This document shows, piece by piece, positions 22,598 to 33,601 of a stretch of DNA of 64,000 nucleotides. The notes under the pieces were generated by a model. The model was given only the letters and a program-made list of their open reading frames with translations. It was not told the DNA's origin and ran no database searches. A program made the position numbers and the translations under genes. The DNA is from Neodontobutis hainanensis (taxonomy: Eukaryota > Chordata > Actinopteri > Gobiiformes > Odontobutidae). The stretch is from NCBI GenBank assembly GCA_024349245.1, contig JALDNG010000104.1, positions 479,501-543,500 of the forward strand. Reading direction: 5' to 3'. How positions within the stretch are numbered: position 1 is the stretch's first letter; each line of letters begins with the position of its first letter.

Positions 22598-25024
22598 TTG
22601 CTTCCTGGCACCTCACCTCCTAGTGGCCGATTATATTCCTTATCCGCTCCTGAAAGAGAGGCCGTGGACCTTTACATTAAAGATGCGTTGGCAGCTGGAA
22701 TAATCAGGCCGTCTTCATCACCAGCGGGGGCAGGGTTTTTCTTTGTGGGGAAGAAAGACAAGACTCTCCGACCTTGCATTGATTACCGTGGACTTAACGA
22801 GATCACCGTAAAGAACACGTATCCGCTTCCTCTTTTGACCTCCGCTTTTGAACTCCTGCAGGGGGCAACAGTGTTTTCCAAATTGGATCTTTGCAACGCA
22901 TACCACCTGGTTCGCATCCGAGAGGGGGACGAACGGAAGACAGCATTTAACACCTCGTTAGGCCATAATGAATATCTGGTGATGCCTTTTGGACTGACTA
23001 ATGCTCCCGCCGTTTTCCAGAACCTGGTTAATGATGTGTTACGGGACATGCTCGACCAGTTTGTGTTTGTCTACCTGGATGATATCCTCATCTTTTCCAA
23101 GAATCACAAGGAACACGTACATCATGTCCAGTCAGTTCTTCAACGCCTGCTGGAGAATTCGCTTTTTGTCAAGGCTGAGAAATGCAAATTTCACGTACCC
23201 AGTGTCTCTTTCCTGGGTTACATTGTTGCCCAGGGAAAAATTCAGATGGACCCTTTCAAGGTATCGGCAGTATTGGATTGGCCATCTCCGTGCAGTCAAA
23301 AGCAACTGCAGCGCTTTTTGGGATATGCCAACTTCTATAGACGTTTCATCCGTGGCTATAGTACCTTGGCGGCTCCTCTAACAGCACTTACCTCATCTAA
23401 GGTTCCGTTCCTCTGGTCCAGTGAAGCCGAGTCAGCATTCCGTGACTTGAAGCTTCGTTATTCTTCAGCTCCAGTGCTTATCATCCCAAACTCTGATAGT
23501 CAGTTTGTCGTAGAGGTGGATGCTTCCGACATGGGAATAGGCGCAGTTCTGTCCCAACGTTCTCCTTCAGACCAGAAATTACACCCGTGTGCCTATTTTT
23601 CTCGTCGCCTGTCTCCCGCTGAACAGAACTACGACATAGGTAATAGGGAGTTGCTGGCGGTTAAGCTAGCCTTAGAGGAGTGGCGGCACTGGCTGGAGGG
23701 AGCCGAACAACCTTTTCTTGTGTGGACTGACCACAAGAATTTGGAGTATATCCGGTCAGCCAAACGCTTGACATCGCGTCAAGCCCGTTGGTCGTTGTTC
23801 TTTACTCGATTTAATTTTGTTTTGTCATTCCGACCAGGGTCCCGGAATCAGAAACCTGACGCACTTTCTCGGCAATTCCAGAAGGAGGAGACATCTTCTG
23901 AGGTGACCTCCATCTTATCTCCATCCCAGCTGGTAGCAGCCGTCACCTGGCCCATTGAAGAGCGCGTCAAAGCAGCCTTGAACACCATCACGGTTCCCAG
24001 TTCCTGTCCAGAGGGGAGATTATTTGTTCCTGCGGGGTTGCGGTCAGAGGTTCTTCAGTGGGTTCACTCGTCTCAACTCGCTTGCCATCCCGGGATTCGG
24101 CGGACACTCTCTTTTCTCCAACGGCGGTTCTGGTGGCCTAAGGAGGAAGAGGATGTTCGGGCATTTGCCACGGCATGTCCGGTCTGTAGCCAGCAGAAGC
24201 CATCTCATCATGCTCCATCTGGGCTTCTTCGGCCACTTCCGGTTCCCAGAAGACCTTGGTCTCACATGTCTCTGGATTTCGTTACCGGTCTACCAGAGTC
24301 AAATGGCAACACGGTGATCCTTTCCATCATTGACCGTTTTTCGAAGATGGCTCACCTCATAGCTCTGCCTAAGTTGCCTTCAGCAAGGGAAACGACAGAG
24401 CTTGTTCTCCAGAATGTCTTCCGGATCCATGGACTACCAATGGACATTGTGTCGAACCGGGGACTCCAGTTTACGTCCACAGTTTGGCGGGAGTTTTGTT
24501 CTCTTTTAGGGGCTACTGTCAGCTTGTCCTCTGGATTTCACCCGCAGTCCAATGGCCAGACGGAACGGTTGAACCAGGAGATGGAGTCGGCCTTGAGGTG
24601 CATGGCTGGACAAACTCCATCCTCCTGGTCCTCTCAGCTGTTGTGGGTGGAGTATGCTCACAACTCCTTGACGAGTTCGGCTACTGGAATGTCCCCTTTC
24701 CAGTGCGTCTACGGGTTCCAACCACCACTATTCCCTGCCCAGGAAAGGGAAGCTAATGTTCCATCCTTCCAAGCCCTCATCCGCCGTTGCAGAGGGACAT
24801 GGAACAGGGCTTGTGCTGCACTCCTACGAGCTTCCACCCAGTATTCGGCAGCAACCAATCGCAATCGCAAGCAGAGTCCCCAGTACAAGGTGGGGGATCG
24901 GGTCTGGCTATCCACCAGAGACATTCCTCTCAGAGTGGAGTCTAAGAAATTGGCTCCACGATTCATTGGTCACTTCACTATAGTGAAGATCATCAACCCA
25001 GTGGTGGTAAGGTTGAAGCGTTGA
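22598..25024 (+). pseudogene. pol: pol: reverse transcriptase, RNase H and integrase
   Basis: An uninterrupted 808-codon frame; the true polyprotein begins upstream, so the ATG is arbitrary. RT spans about residues 25-215, with LRPCIDYRGLNEITVKNTYP, VMPFGLTNAP and the catalytic YLDDILIFS (159-167). RNase H is at about 300-425 with EVDASDMGIGAVL and WTDHKNLEY. The integrase zinc finger is at about 490-530 (two H, then CPVC), and the catalytic core at about 555-665 with D560 (SLDFVTGLP) and E656 (GQTERLNQ). The second catalytic aspartate, expected at residue 620 in IVSxRG, is asparagine here (AAC at about 24455). The RGD-rich GDRVW tail follows at 766-770. A stop at 25022 separates this frame from the chromodomain, which continues in the next frame. 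It would copy and insert the element, but integration should fail. Confidence 0.93.
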
Positions 25025-25308
25025 ATGTTTCCAGGATCAAGCCCCTTCAGGAGAGTCCTCTGGTTCCCACCACCAGGCCCCCGCCTCCTGCCCAGCTCGT
25101 CGGAGGTGCTCCAGCATATTCGGTGCGACGGCTCCTTAGATCTAAACGCCGTGGTCGAGGCATTCAGTACCTGGTGGACTGGGAGGGGTATGGTCCAGAA
25201 GAACGTTCTTGGGTTCCTGCCCGCCACATTCTGGATCCACAGTTAATTAGGGACTTCCATGCTTCACACCCCGGACAGTCAGTTGGAACGTCCGGTGCCG
25301 TTCCTTGA
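25021..25308 (+). pseudogene. Integrase C-terminal chromodomain of element B
   Basis: The frame overlaps the stop of pol by four bases and starts NVSRIKPL. The chromodomain is at about residues 29-80: YSVRRLLRSKRRGRGIQYLV with the DWEGYGPEERSWVPARHIL core and aromatic cage residues (Y, W, and a further W). Chromodomains of this class guide integration to histone-marked chromatin. The frame change from pol is probably a small indel rather than programmed. The ORF ends at the polypurine tract. Confidence 0.88.
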
Positions 25309-25316
25309 GGGGGGGG
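25307..25316 (+). other. Polypurine tract of element B
   Basis: GAGGGGGGGG, then TTC, then the 3' LTR. It would prime plus-strand DNA. The arrangement matches elements A and C. Confidence 0.85.
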
Positions 25317-25319
25317 TTC

Positions 25320-25924
25320 TGTCAGATCCACTCCGTCTCCCTCAGGGATCCGCTCCACTTTCCTTCTCCTTCCTTCATCTCATCACTGCCACCTGTCCCA
25401 AGCACCTGCAATCTATTACCATCAGTGAGGTATTTAAACCGCTTCTTTCCACCTCTTCCCTGCCAGATCGTTCAGCAGACTTTGTGTGAATTTTTCCAGC
25501 GTATATTACAGCTCTCGCTCCAGCCCTCGCTCCAGCCCTCGCTCCAGCCCTCGCCCCAGGTCTCAGGTTTGGACTCCAGCTAGCAGCCCAGTCCCTCGGC
25601 TTGGTCTCCAGTCACCGGCTCGGCACCAGGCTTCAGCGCAGCTCTACGACTCACTCCAACGCTCAGCCCAGCATCTCGGCTTGGTCTCCAATCATCGGCT
25701 CGGCTCCAGGCTTCGGCGCAGCTCCACGGTTCAACTCCAACTCTCGGTCCAGCTCCTCGGCTTGGTTCCCGTTCACGACTTCACTTCAGCCATCAGCGCA
25801 GTTCCTCTGCACGGACTACAGTCTCAGATCTCCTATCCAGCTTCCTGTCACTAACTGTACTTAAATAAAGAATCACTTACCTTCACTGTCTTGTGCGCAT
25901 TTGAGTCCTCAGTCCCACATTACA
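25320..25924 (+). repeat. 3' LTR of element B (605 bp)
   Basis: It has the same ends as the 5' LTR and two instead of three 80-bp units. It retains CTTCTCCTTCCTTCATCTCA near 25363, which is missing in the 5' copy. The target-site copy CTATG follows directly. Confidence 0.92.
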
Positions 25925-26195
25925 CTATGTGTATTTCTAAGCAGATTACTGTCAAACAATTACAGTCAGTTATCCCCACATTTTTTAATTCTTTGTTAGC
26001 GGTGAAAGCTATTGCTGATGCATATGCATGTACCAATCAGATAAATGTAATTTTCTGGAAATCACACAACTTCCTGCAAATAACATTGATATTATTGAGT
26101 GTGTCATTACCTGTCCATAAGAAATATTGCCAAATGTTAATCTATTTTAAAGCCTTTTTAAACACAAAGGTCTCTCCATCATTTTAAAGTGAGTC

Positions 26196-26940
26196 CACAG
26201 AACACCACTCGGGTTCAGATCAGGGGGGCCGTTCCTTCCAATCACACCCCTCCAGGTGTCACTGTCGCTGACCCCGTGAGCGTTGAAGTTCCCCAGTAGA
26301 ACAACGGAGTCTCATGTCGGAGCACTTTCCAGCACCCCTCCCAGAGACTCCAAGAAGGCTGGGTACTTTACACTACCATTTGGCCCATAAACACAAACAA
26401 CAGTGAGAGACCTATCCCCGACTTGAAGACGCAGGGAAGCGACCCTCTCATTCACCGGGGAGAACTCCAACACATGGCGGCTGAGCTGGGGGGTAATGAG
26501 CAAGCACACTCCAGCCCGCCACCTCTCACCGCAGGCAACTCCAGAGTAGTGGAGAGTCCAGTCTCTCTCAAGGAATTGGGTTTCAGAGCCCAAGCTGTGC
26601 GTGGAGGTGAGCCCGACTATCTCTAGTCGGTATCTTTCAACCTCCCGCACAAGCTCAGGCTTCTTCCCCGCCAGCGAGGTGACATTCAATGTCCCTAGCA
26701 CCAGATTCCGTCTCCGGGGATTGGGCCGCCAAGGCACCCCCTTCGACTGCCGCCCAATCCACTGTGCACCTGCCCGTTACGGTTCCTCCCACAGGTGGTG
26801 GTCTAATGGGAGGTCAGTGCCACGTCGCTCCTTCGGGCAGAGACCACCCGGGCTCCTTGGGAAAGAGACCCGTCCAGGTGCTCGCATGCAAGCCCCAACC
26901 CCGGGCCAGGCTCTAGGAAGGGGCCCCGTTTGCGCCATAG
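26196..26940 (-). pseudogene. 5' fragment of an RTE-like LINE (leader and start of endonuclease)
   Basis: Read on the minus strand from 26940: GC-rich leader, then the frame 26312-26737 with VLGTLNVTSLAGKKPELVRE, LEIVGLTSTHSLG and CVYGPNGSVKYPAFLESLGG, the N-terminal part of the endonuclease. It is homologous to the start of the ORF in 50603-53638. A stop lies near the end of this frame, and the following metal-binding motif reads GNFN rather than the GDFN seen out of frame in the other copy. The element breaks off at 26196 with no tail, so it keeps its 5' part and has lost its 3' part. Confidence 0.85.
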
Positions 26941-27127
26941 TGGGCAACATAACCTTTCTTGATGTTTTTTATATAAAGGGTCCTGATCCAGCATTTGCTC
27001 AAACACAACATTAAAAGTAGACAGCAGCTCATAACCAGTACATATAACCAATACTTTTGTGCATCTAAATTTTCACTTTTGTAATGTCTGTAGAATTAAA
27101 AATTTTAATAAATTGCTAAAATCTGCT
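26941..27127. other. Noncoding spacer
   Basis: AT-rich, no feature seen. Confidence 0.4.
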
Positions 27128-27480
27128 TTCAGAGGTCAAAAACAGATCTGCGCTTTAACACCGGCAAAGACATCCCCTCAGTGGCTGCATGCAGTAATCT
27201 GGATATTTTTTGATTATGTTCTCCTGGGCCAAGACCACTGGCCTCTGTCCAAATGAGCACAACACTGACAAAAGACTGCATTAGCACAACCGTGATTCAG
27301 TCCAATGCACAATTTGTATTCTCCCAGGGTGGACACAAAGATGATTAGTCGTGATGTTCCTGGAGCGCTAAACAAGGTGTGCTGACATTAATTTAGAGCG
27401 ACCGGTAAACGACTTAATGAGACACCGATTGTCCATTCAGTCAGCGGATATTGTGCAATTTGATTAAGTCTTTTGATCAA
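27128..27480. promoter_or_regulatory. Candidate conserved noncoding element
   Basis: A block of balanced composition in AT-rich flanks, with no open frame of note and no repeat similarity elsewhere in the window. It is dense in homeodomain-type cores: GATGATTAGTCGTGATG (about 27341), CATTAATTTAGAGCGACC (about 27387) and ACGACTTAATGAGACACCG (about 27410). This texture is typical of developmental enhancers, but conservation cannot be shown from one sequence. Confidence 0.35.
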
Positions 27481-27894
27481 TGAGGATTTGAGTTGCTCAT
27501 AATATTTGGATTTCAACCCCCAGTTCTCTGTAATTCTCCAAACCACTTGTTAATATACAGTATAATGGAAGATTATTTACTTGTTATTTGCCTGTACTTC
27601 AGGATAAACTGGTTACATAATTTTAAGATTCAAAATAAAAGTCCCATATATCCCTGTTAAATGAAACTCTTTATTTCTTTTTCACACAAAATAAATGCTA
27701 TATACTTTGAAGGAATTAAAAAATGAGGTAAGATAAATAAGCTGCAGGCAGGAATAAGTTGCACTCACCTTTTGTTAAACAGTGTTGTTTCTGTTACTGT
27801 TGGTCAGTTTATGTCCTTTTAACAGCCCGTCAAAATGGAAGTCAATTCAGTTATTTATGCATAGATTATTTTGTTATTAGGCTATAAACCTTAC

Positions 27895-27946
<52 letters not shown>

Positions 27947-30300
27947 GTCATTACTACTACTACTGTAAATGTAGCATGGTTTTACAAAGATTTGTTTTTT
28001 CCCATGTACTGTAAATGCACTACAGTGTCCATGGAGGAAGAGAACCTTTTTTCCACATTCTCTGGGGTCGAATGAGCAGCGGCTCAAAGAAAAAGGGTAT
28101 GAACATTGAAATAGTTTTTCACGGTTAGCATACTATTTTTAAAATAGACTTTATCTTTTTTCATACATACTTTTCTTTTAACTCTAGTTGCCATTGCCAA
28201 TCTCCTTAGGAACCTGAACTAATTGAACCCTAATTGTTTAGTAGGTTCCCTACTCATCAGACCAATTTATATTTGGATTTTCTTGACTACTCAATTAAAA
28301 AGGGTGACATTAGCAACAAGCTGACACAGTAATACATTCATGTAATAAATGTTTGATCTAAACATTGTAAAATGCCTTTAGTCAGGAAAAGTAACCGTGA
28401 CCTAATCTGCCGGTAGAATTTCATGCAGTTTTGTTATTTACACTCAATTGTAGTATTTCATGTGTTGAACTGCTCCGGCCAGTCTGCTGTGTCACAAAGG
28501 GGACAAAACAGAGTACATGCTTTGAAGCACTCATCTGTTTACATTCTGCTCAGTGATTTGTACAACTTGATGGCTTTTCAGAACCCTCTTACAAACCTCG
28601 GTCTCTGTTATTTCCTGTGTTTCTTTGTGTGCCATTACAAAGATAAAGACCAAAGACTGCCACACAGATGGCCCTCACAACATAAGATCCTACACTTGGA
28701 TTCTCTCTTGATAGCTTGCTGCAAGACAAGCCTGAATTTCATTGATTGTAAAAATGCTTAAGAGCAACATTTTATTTTTATTTTTATTAATCACCATATC
28801 TTTATGTTTTCTAAAAAAAAATAAAAATAAAATAAGGGCAAATATCAGCCAGATGCCTTGGCCTAAAACCACAAAAAGCTCAGTCAAAGGAAAAAAAACT
28901 TATAATTTACAGATGAATGTATGCCCTGATTCTGTCTCTTCAATGTAAACACTTTATGCTATATTTTCTATCTTTTCTGATCACATTGGTCTGCTGTATG
29001 TTCTACTAAGTTATATGCAGAATGCATTGTTGGCTACTATTTAAATAGGTAACAACAAACAATAGTGGCCAAAAAAAATTTGAGAAAACAAACAAGGAAT
29101 ACAGTTTGTCGTTTGGAGAAAAGAAAGGTTTCGGTTTTGTTTATGAAGTGCAAACAGAGCTTAAAGAGAGTCGTTAGCATATGTTAGGTTACATAGCCCT
29201 CTAGCAAACTACTTATAAATGATATTATGGCATTATTAAAAAGGTCACGCAGCATCCTTTATGATTTCCCTAAACTTCTTGACATTGACAGATGGTAGTT
29301 GTTCAATCAGTTACCTTTGATGTTGTCAGACACACAAACTTTGATTTAAAGCCACAACATACAATTTAGCATCTAATCCATTGACAAACTCACACAATGT
29401 GACAGGGGCTTGAGAAAGTCTCTGTAGAAACAATTTCAGAAGTGTGTTTTGTTTTGTTTTGGTCTTGTCTTTGTTTCTTCATTCAATATAATAAACCAGA
29501 AACTTGTCAATGTTTTGTTCTGTTCAAAAACAATTTATAATTAAAACACAACATTTGAGGCTTAATATGTCTGTGTGTGTATTTCTTTTGATATTTTAAC
29601 TCGCATGTTTTCACAAAATACTTCACAAACTAATTGCAAATCCTTGTAAAAGTACCTTTGACAACCTTCACTGAATGAGAAAATAAAAACAATAGTCATT
29701 TATATAAAATGCTTTGTCCAACATGCCTGATGCAGGCCACTATAATGAACAATCCTATTTTACAACAAATGTAATACCTCACATACAGAATTGCAAAAAA
29801 ATTAAATAAAATAAATACCCATAACAACATACTCTCAATCAGAAAGGTCAGTTAAAAGTGCCACAATAAAAACAAACTGAAAAAACTAAAATCTCTAAAA
29901 AGAGGTCAATTATAGAGTTATTATAAAGACCTAAGTGTTTCACTCCCAGCTGATTCAGCTCAATGTTGGATCATGAGGCATTTTTTTTTCAGTGGAACAC
30001 CATGTTACAGAAGCAAATACTACCTATGATTCACATCATCAGTTGTGTACCTCTTTGGGTGTTTTGGCCATTTATCACAAGACACGCTCCGCAGGGGCAG
30101 GTCCATCACAGGCTGATCGAACCTGGGTGTGTGTCGCACAGGGACTGGGAGGCTATTTTGCTCCCCACACTGTCTCCTTTCTTCTCAACCACACCCAGTA
30201 ACTGTTCTTTTTAAATGCTGCGGCGAGAACTTTGATGGACTTTCTCTGGGCCTGCCCTCTGATGCTCACTTCTTTCAGATGCTGGTGACAAAGCCGCTGC
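27481..30300. other. Noncoding, AT-rich
   Basis: No gene is supported. It contains a trinucleotide microsatellite (27895-27946) and many A/T runs. About 28420-28740 is less AT-rich, but its open frame has no recognisable domain. Confidence 0.4.
27895..27946. repeat. (TAT/ATT)n microsatellite
   Basis: About 17 uninterrupted ATT units followed by a short ACT run. On the minus strand it reads as a polyasparagine tract in a spurious frame. Confidence 0.98.
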
Positions 30301-30317
30301 AGCCCACCTTTTCCTTT

Positions 30318-30885
30318 TTAAAGATCAAATTTGCCAACGTATTTTTCTGACAGATCTTGATCAGTACTGTCCTCCATCCTAGGTAGAGGATAATGGTCTG
30401 CTTTAGTTTTCCATTTAGAAAATGGTGGGTCAGAAAATAAAACTGTGTAGTTTCTGATCACAGCTACCAGTTCATCAGGTTTCTCAGAGTCCAAATGATC
30501 TACCAAATCCCCCAGGTTTTGCAAAGTCTAGGAGTTTTTCAACCAACCCTATAAGACCTCATCTGAAACCGTAACTACCTCCTCTTCTCCCCCCTCCACA
30601 AAGTTAAGTCCACAAGATGCAGTGACTTGTGCCTTAGCCAACGCTGACCTTACCGCTGAAGTGTTTTCAACCTGCCTTAGATCACAAAACTGATAACATT
30701 TTAACAGGTTTACATGGCACAATTTTAGAGGACATCCTATAGCCTGGAGTTTCAGTTAGATAGTTTAAATCTGACACTTTGTGCAACACTTTTAAAAGGC
30801 CCACAGTATATTGCATTGCTTGAAAAGGTGAATTAACAAGAAGCAAAAGAGTGAGTACCTGATGAGTGGGACTAAACACACAGCT
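30318..30885 (-). pseudogene. Gypsy relic with integrase tail upstream of RT (Gmr1-like order)
   Basis: Read on the minus strand: the frame 30682-30879 resembles an integrase C-terminus (FSPTHQVLTLLLLVNSPFQA, then VSDLNYLTETPGYR). About 160 bp further on, the frame 30318-30524 resembles the region just before and at the start of a reverse transcriptase (PDELVAVIRNYTVLFSDPP, then DHYPLPRMEDSTDQ and KYVGKFDL). Part of the RT fingers is deleted between LFSDPP and DHYPLPR. Integrase before RT is the domain order of the Gmr1-like gypsy group known from deuterostomes. Stops are present throughout. Confidence 0.6.
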
Positions 30886-30914
30886 CAGCCTTCATTTTCT
30901 TTTGAGAACATTTA

Positions 30915-31925
30915 CAAACCCCATTCCCAAAAATATTGGACACTACAAATTGTGAATAAAAACAGAATGCAATGATGTGGAAGTTTCAAATTTCAATATT
31001 TTATTCAGAATATAACATTGATGAAATATCAAATGTTTAAACTGAGAATAATGTATAATTTTAAGGGAAAAATAAGTTGATTTTAAATTTTATGGCATCA
31101 ACACATCTCAAAAAGGTCAGGACCAGGCCATGTTTACCACTGTGTGGCATCCCCTCTTCTTTTTATAACAGTCTGCAAACGTCTGAGACTGAGGAGACAA
31201 GGTGCTCAAGTTTAGGAATGTTGTCCCATTCTTGTCTTATACAGGCTTCTAGTTGCTCAACTGTCTTAGGTCTTCTTTGTCGCATCTTCCACTTTATGAT
31301 TTGCCAAATGTTTTCTATGGGTGAAAGTTTTGGCCATTTCAGAACCGGATCCTTCTACTACGCAGCAATGATGCCTGGCATGTTGGAAAATACAAGGTCT
31401 TCTCTGAAAGAGACGATGTCTGGATGGGAGCATATGTTGTTCTAGAACTTGGATATACCTTTCAGCATTGATGTTGCCTTTCCAGATGTGTAAGCTGCCC
31501 ATTCCACACGCACCTCATGCAACCCCATACATCAGAAATGGAGGCTTCTGAACTGAGCGCTCATAACAACTTGGGTTGTCCTTGTCCTCTTTAGTCAGGA
31601 TTACATTGCATCCCAGTTTTCCAAAAAGAACATCAAATTTTGATTTATCTGACCACAGAACAGTTCCACTTTGCCACAGTCCATTTTAAATGAGCCTTGA
31701 CTCTAGAGAAAACGCCTGCCTTCTGGATCATGTTTAGATATGGTTTCTATTTTGACCGATTTTTATTTTATTTATTTTTTGCAGGCAATGGCAAATGGCA
31801 CAGTGGATTGTGTTCACCAACAATGTTTCCTGGAAGTATTCCTGAGCCCATGTTATGATTTCCACCTATTCACAACCCCAGCACCTCTTACAGTACTGCA
31901 CATTTCACTTACACTTAAAAGTTAA
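30915..31925 (-). mobile_element. Tc1/mariner-like transposon relic
   Basis: The left end carries CCCAAAAATATTGGACACT, a terminal-repeat type sequence. Minus-strand coding remains of a transposase are clear: frame 31266-31502 starts GSLHIWKGNINAERYIQVLE, then QHMLPSRHRLFQ. The plus strand further right encodes, in reverse, the region of the first catalytic D (SDQIKF-like, near 31640). Comparison with the family layout shows a deletion near 31370-31385 where the second D would be. The right part is cut off near 31870-31925, with no matching right terminus. Confidence 0.75.
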
Positions 31926-32029
31926 AGAATAACAATAATGTTCTGAATGTGTAGGTTTCATAAATTTAGACTATTTAGACCATTTTTTTTTTCAAAGAAA
32001 TTGAATTAAATCCAATGAAGTCAATGGAG

Positions 32030-32975
32030 TTCATAGTGGTTCATAGGCCACAGAAATAGGGGTAAAAGCTTGCGGGAGTCGGTTTTTAGGGGAATATTTT
32101 TTGAAGATAGCCAAACATAGTGACTTGAATGGTACTGAGGTGAAGGAAATTGTGCTTGTCAGGTGCTGACTTTGTCCTGGCAGTAGTTTGTAGAGATGCC
32201 CAAGTTTTCTTTCAGACATTCTGGCAGCATTTGAGATAATGCTGGACAGAGGCACTGCCAGATCCATTTTTTTATGGAAACAGTGAAGGGTGGTTACCTC
32301 GGGAGGCTTCTAAAGGGTACAAACCAGTAACAGAACAAATCGGAGAGTTGTGAGCATATTTAATCCAGGGCAAAAAGGAACTCCAGGAAGAGGGGTTGGA
32401 TTAGGTTACACAACAAATTGCCTGCTCCAAATCCTGATTGGTGCGTCTGGTCTATCCATTTTATTTGGGATAAAAAACAAAAGATAAACTAATAGTGGCA
32501 CCCAAGGTTTCACAGAAGGAGCACCAACCTTGAAAAGGGAACTGTGTTCCCCTGTCAGAAACAATGTCAACAAGAATGCCATGTATCTTTAAAACATGGT
32601 GGGTTATGTGGTCAGAAGTCTCCTTGGCAGTAGGTAGTTTAGACAGAGCAATGAAGTGACCTGCTTTAGAAAACCAGCCGACAACAGTTAGACAACTTCC
32701 CCCTGGGTCAAGTTTGGTTGATGCCAGGATGACAGGAGAAACGTGAACAATGGATCTAGTCCAAAACCTTACATTGGGCTCAGTCAGGAACAAAAGGACC
32801 TCCAGGAGGGCAATTACCTGGGTCAGGTTGAAAATCAGCTGAGCTGCCCTGATTGAGTTCTAATCCCCCAAGTAACAGAAGCATCCACACAGGCAGGTGG
32901 AAGGATGGGTTCGGGAGCCTGGGGTGCATCTTCCTGGGTGAGCTGGCGTGATAGTGCATCTGGCTTGACATTTCT
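32030..32975 (-). pseudogene. Gypsy pol relic: RNase H end, integrase core and tail
   Basis: On the minus strand from about 32975: NVKPDALSRQL (end of RNase H) in broken frame, then, in the frame 32461-32793, VGWFSKAGHFIALSKLPTAK and HGILVDIVSDRGTQF with the second integrase aspartate intact. Further on (about 32460-32040), broken pieces follow the integrase tail. Several stops and a missing integrase finger show long decay. The domain order is canonical (RNase H then integrase), unlike the relic at 30318-30885, so these are different elements. It is related to, but diverged from, element B. Confidence 0.75.
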
Positions 32976-33519
32976 AACCCTGTTCAAAAAAGGAGAAAGA
33001 AGTTACACCTGCTAAAGGATAGTGACCAGCGCACCCACTCCCAGGTAGAACAGCAGACATCTCAATCCAGAAGAGCGCAGTTTTATGAACAGCCAAGATA
33101 CAGCGCCTGTCCCAGGCTTGGATGGATAAGACAGCCCGCAGAGGGCGAGTTGAAAGTATTTTTATTTTATATAAAAGACTATGGCCTTCTTTTGGAATGG
33201 ATAGAAAATAGAATCTCATCATATTGTGTGCCATATGGTCTCAGCTCTGGTGGCTACTAAGACAATGTGAGGGAGAAAAAAAGATCTGACTATAACAGCC
33301 AAAGGATACTTGACAAATCTGAATCACAGTTGACAAAGGTGGCAGCCTGAAACAGATCATTGTGTTATTTTCAACACATGTTGAAAAGTCAGTTTAACAA
33401 ATTGCTTCTTTGGTGTGTGTCTGATATTGTGAAATTCATTTGGTAGTTTTGAACCTATTTGTTTTATGATTTTAATATGCTCATTTTGATACTTTAGGGT
33501 TTGTACTTCTGCCTTACAG
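32976..33519. other. Noncoding, possibly more gypsy debris
   Basis: The left part (to about 33240) may be further retroelement debris on the minus strand. No domain is recognisable. The remainder is AT-rich. Confidence 0.35.
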
Positions 33520-33601
33520 CAAGAACATTTGTGGCCCTGATCTATCTGGCAATGGCCTTTCCGCTGGAGATACAGATACAGGTATACAAAGGTGAATACA
33601 A
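33520..33601 (+). CDS. Possible host exon (82 bp)
   Basis: A pyrimidine-rich acceptor (TTGTACTTCTGCCTTACAG) ends at 33519, and a strong donor GTAAGT begins at 33602. Of the three phases only one is open throughout. It reads RTFVALIYLAMAFPLEIQIQ and then VYKGEYK, with a hydrophobic first half. The segment is GC-richer than its flanks. No homologue is recognised, and acceptor/donor pairs occur by chance, so this is only a candidate. A weaker internal donor (CAG then GTATAC) is at 33582. Confidence 0.27.

Larger units (their letters stand above)
20317..25924 (+). mobile_element. Full-length chromodomain Ty3/gypsy retrotransposon (element B, sushi-like)
   Basis: A 5.6-kb element with LTRs at 20317-20993 and 25320-25924, TG...CA ends, and a perfect 5-bp target duplication CTATG (20312-20316 and 25925-25929). 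Order on the plus strand: self-complementary priming site, broken gag with a zinc knuckle, protease, reverse transcriptase, RNase H, integrase, chromodomain, polypurine tract. That order and the C-terminal chromodomain place it among vertebrate chromoviruses (sushi-type). Pol is open for 808 codons while gag carries several stops and frameshifts, and the integrase has lost a catalytic aspartate. The copy is inactive but the insertion is not ancient. Confidence 0.93.

Noticed and set aside
27866..28087. Polyasparagine protein on the minus strand
   Set aside because: It is the ATT microsatellite read as codons.
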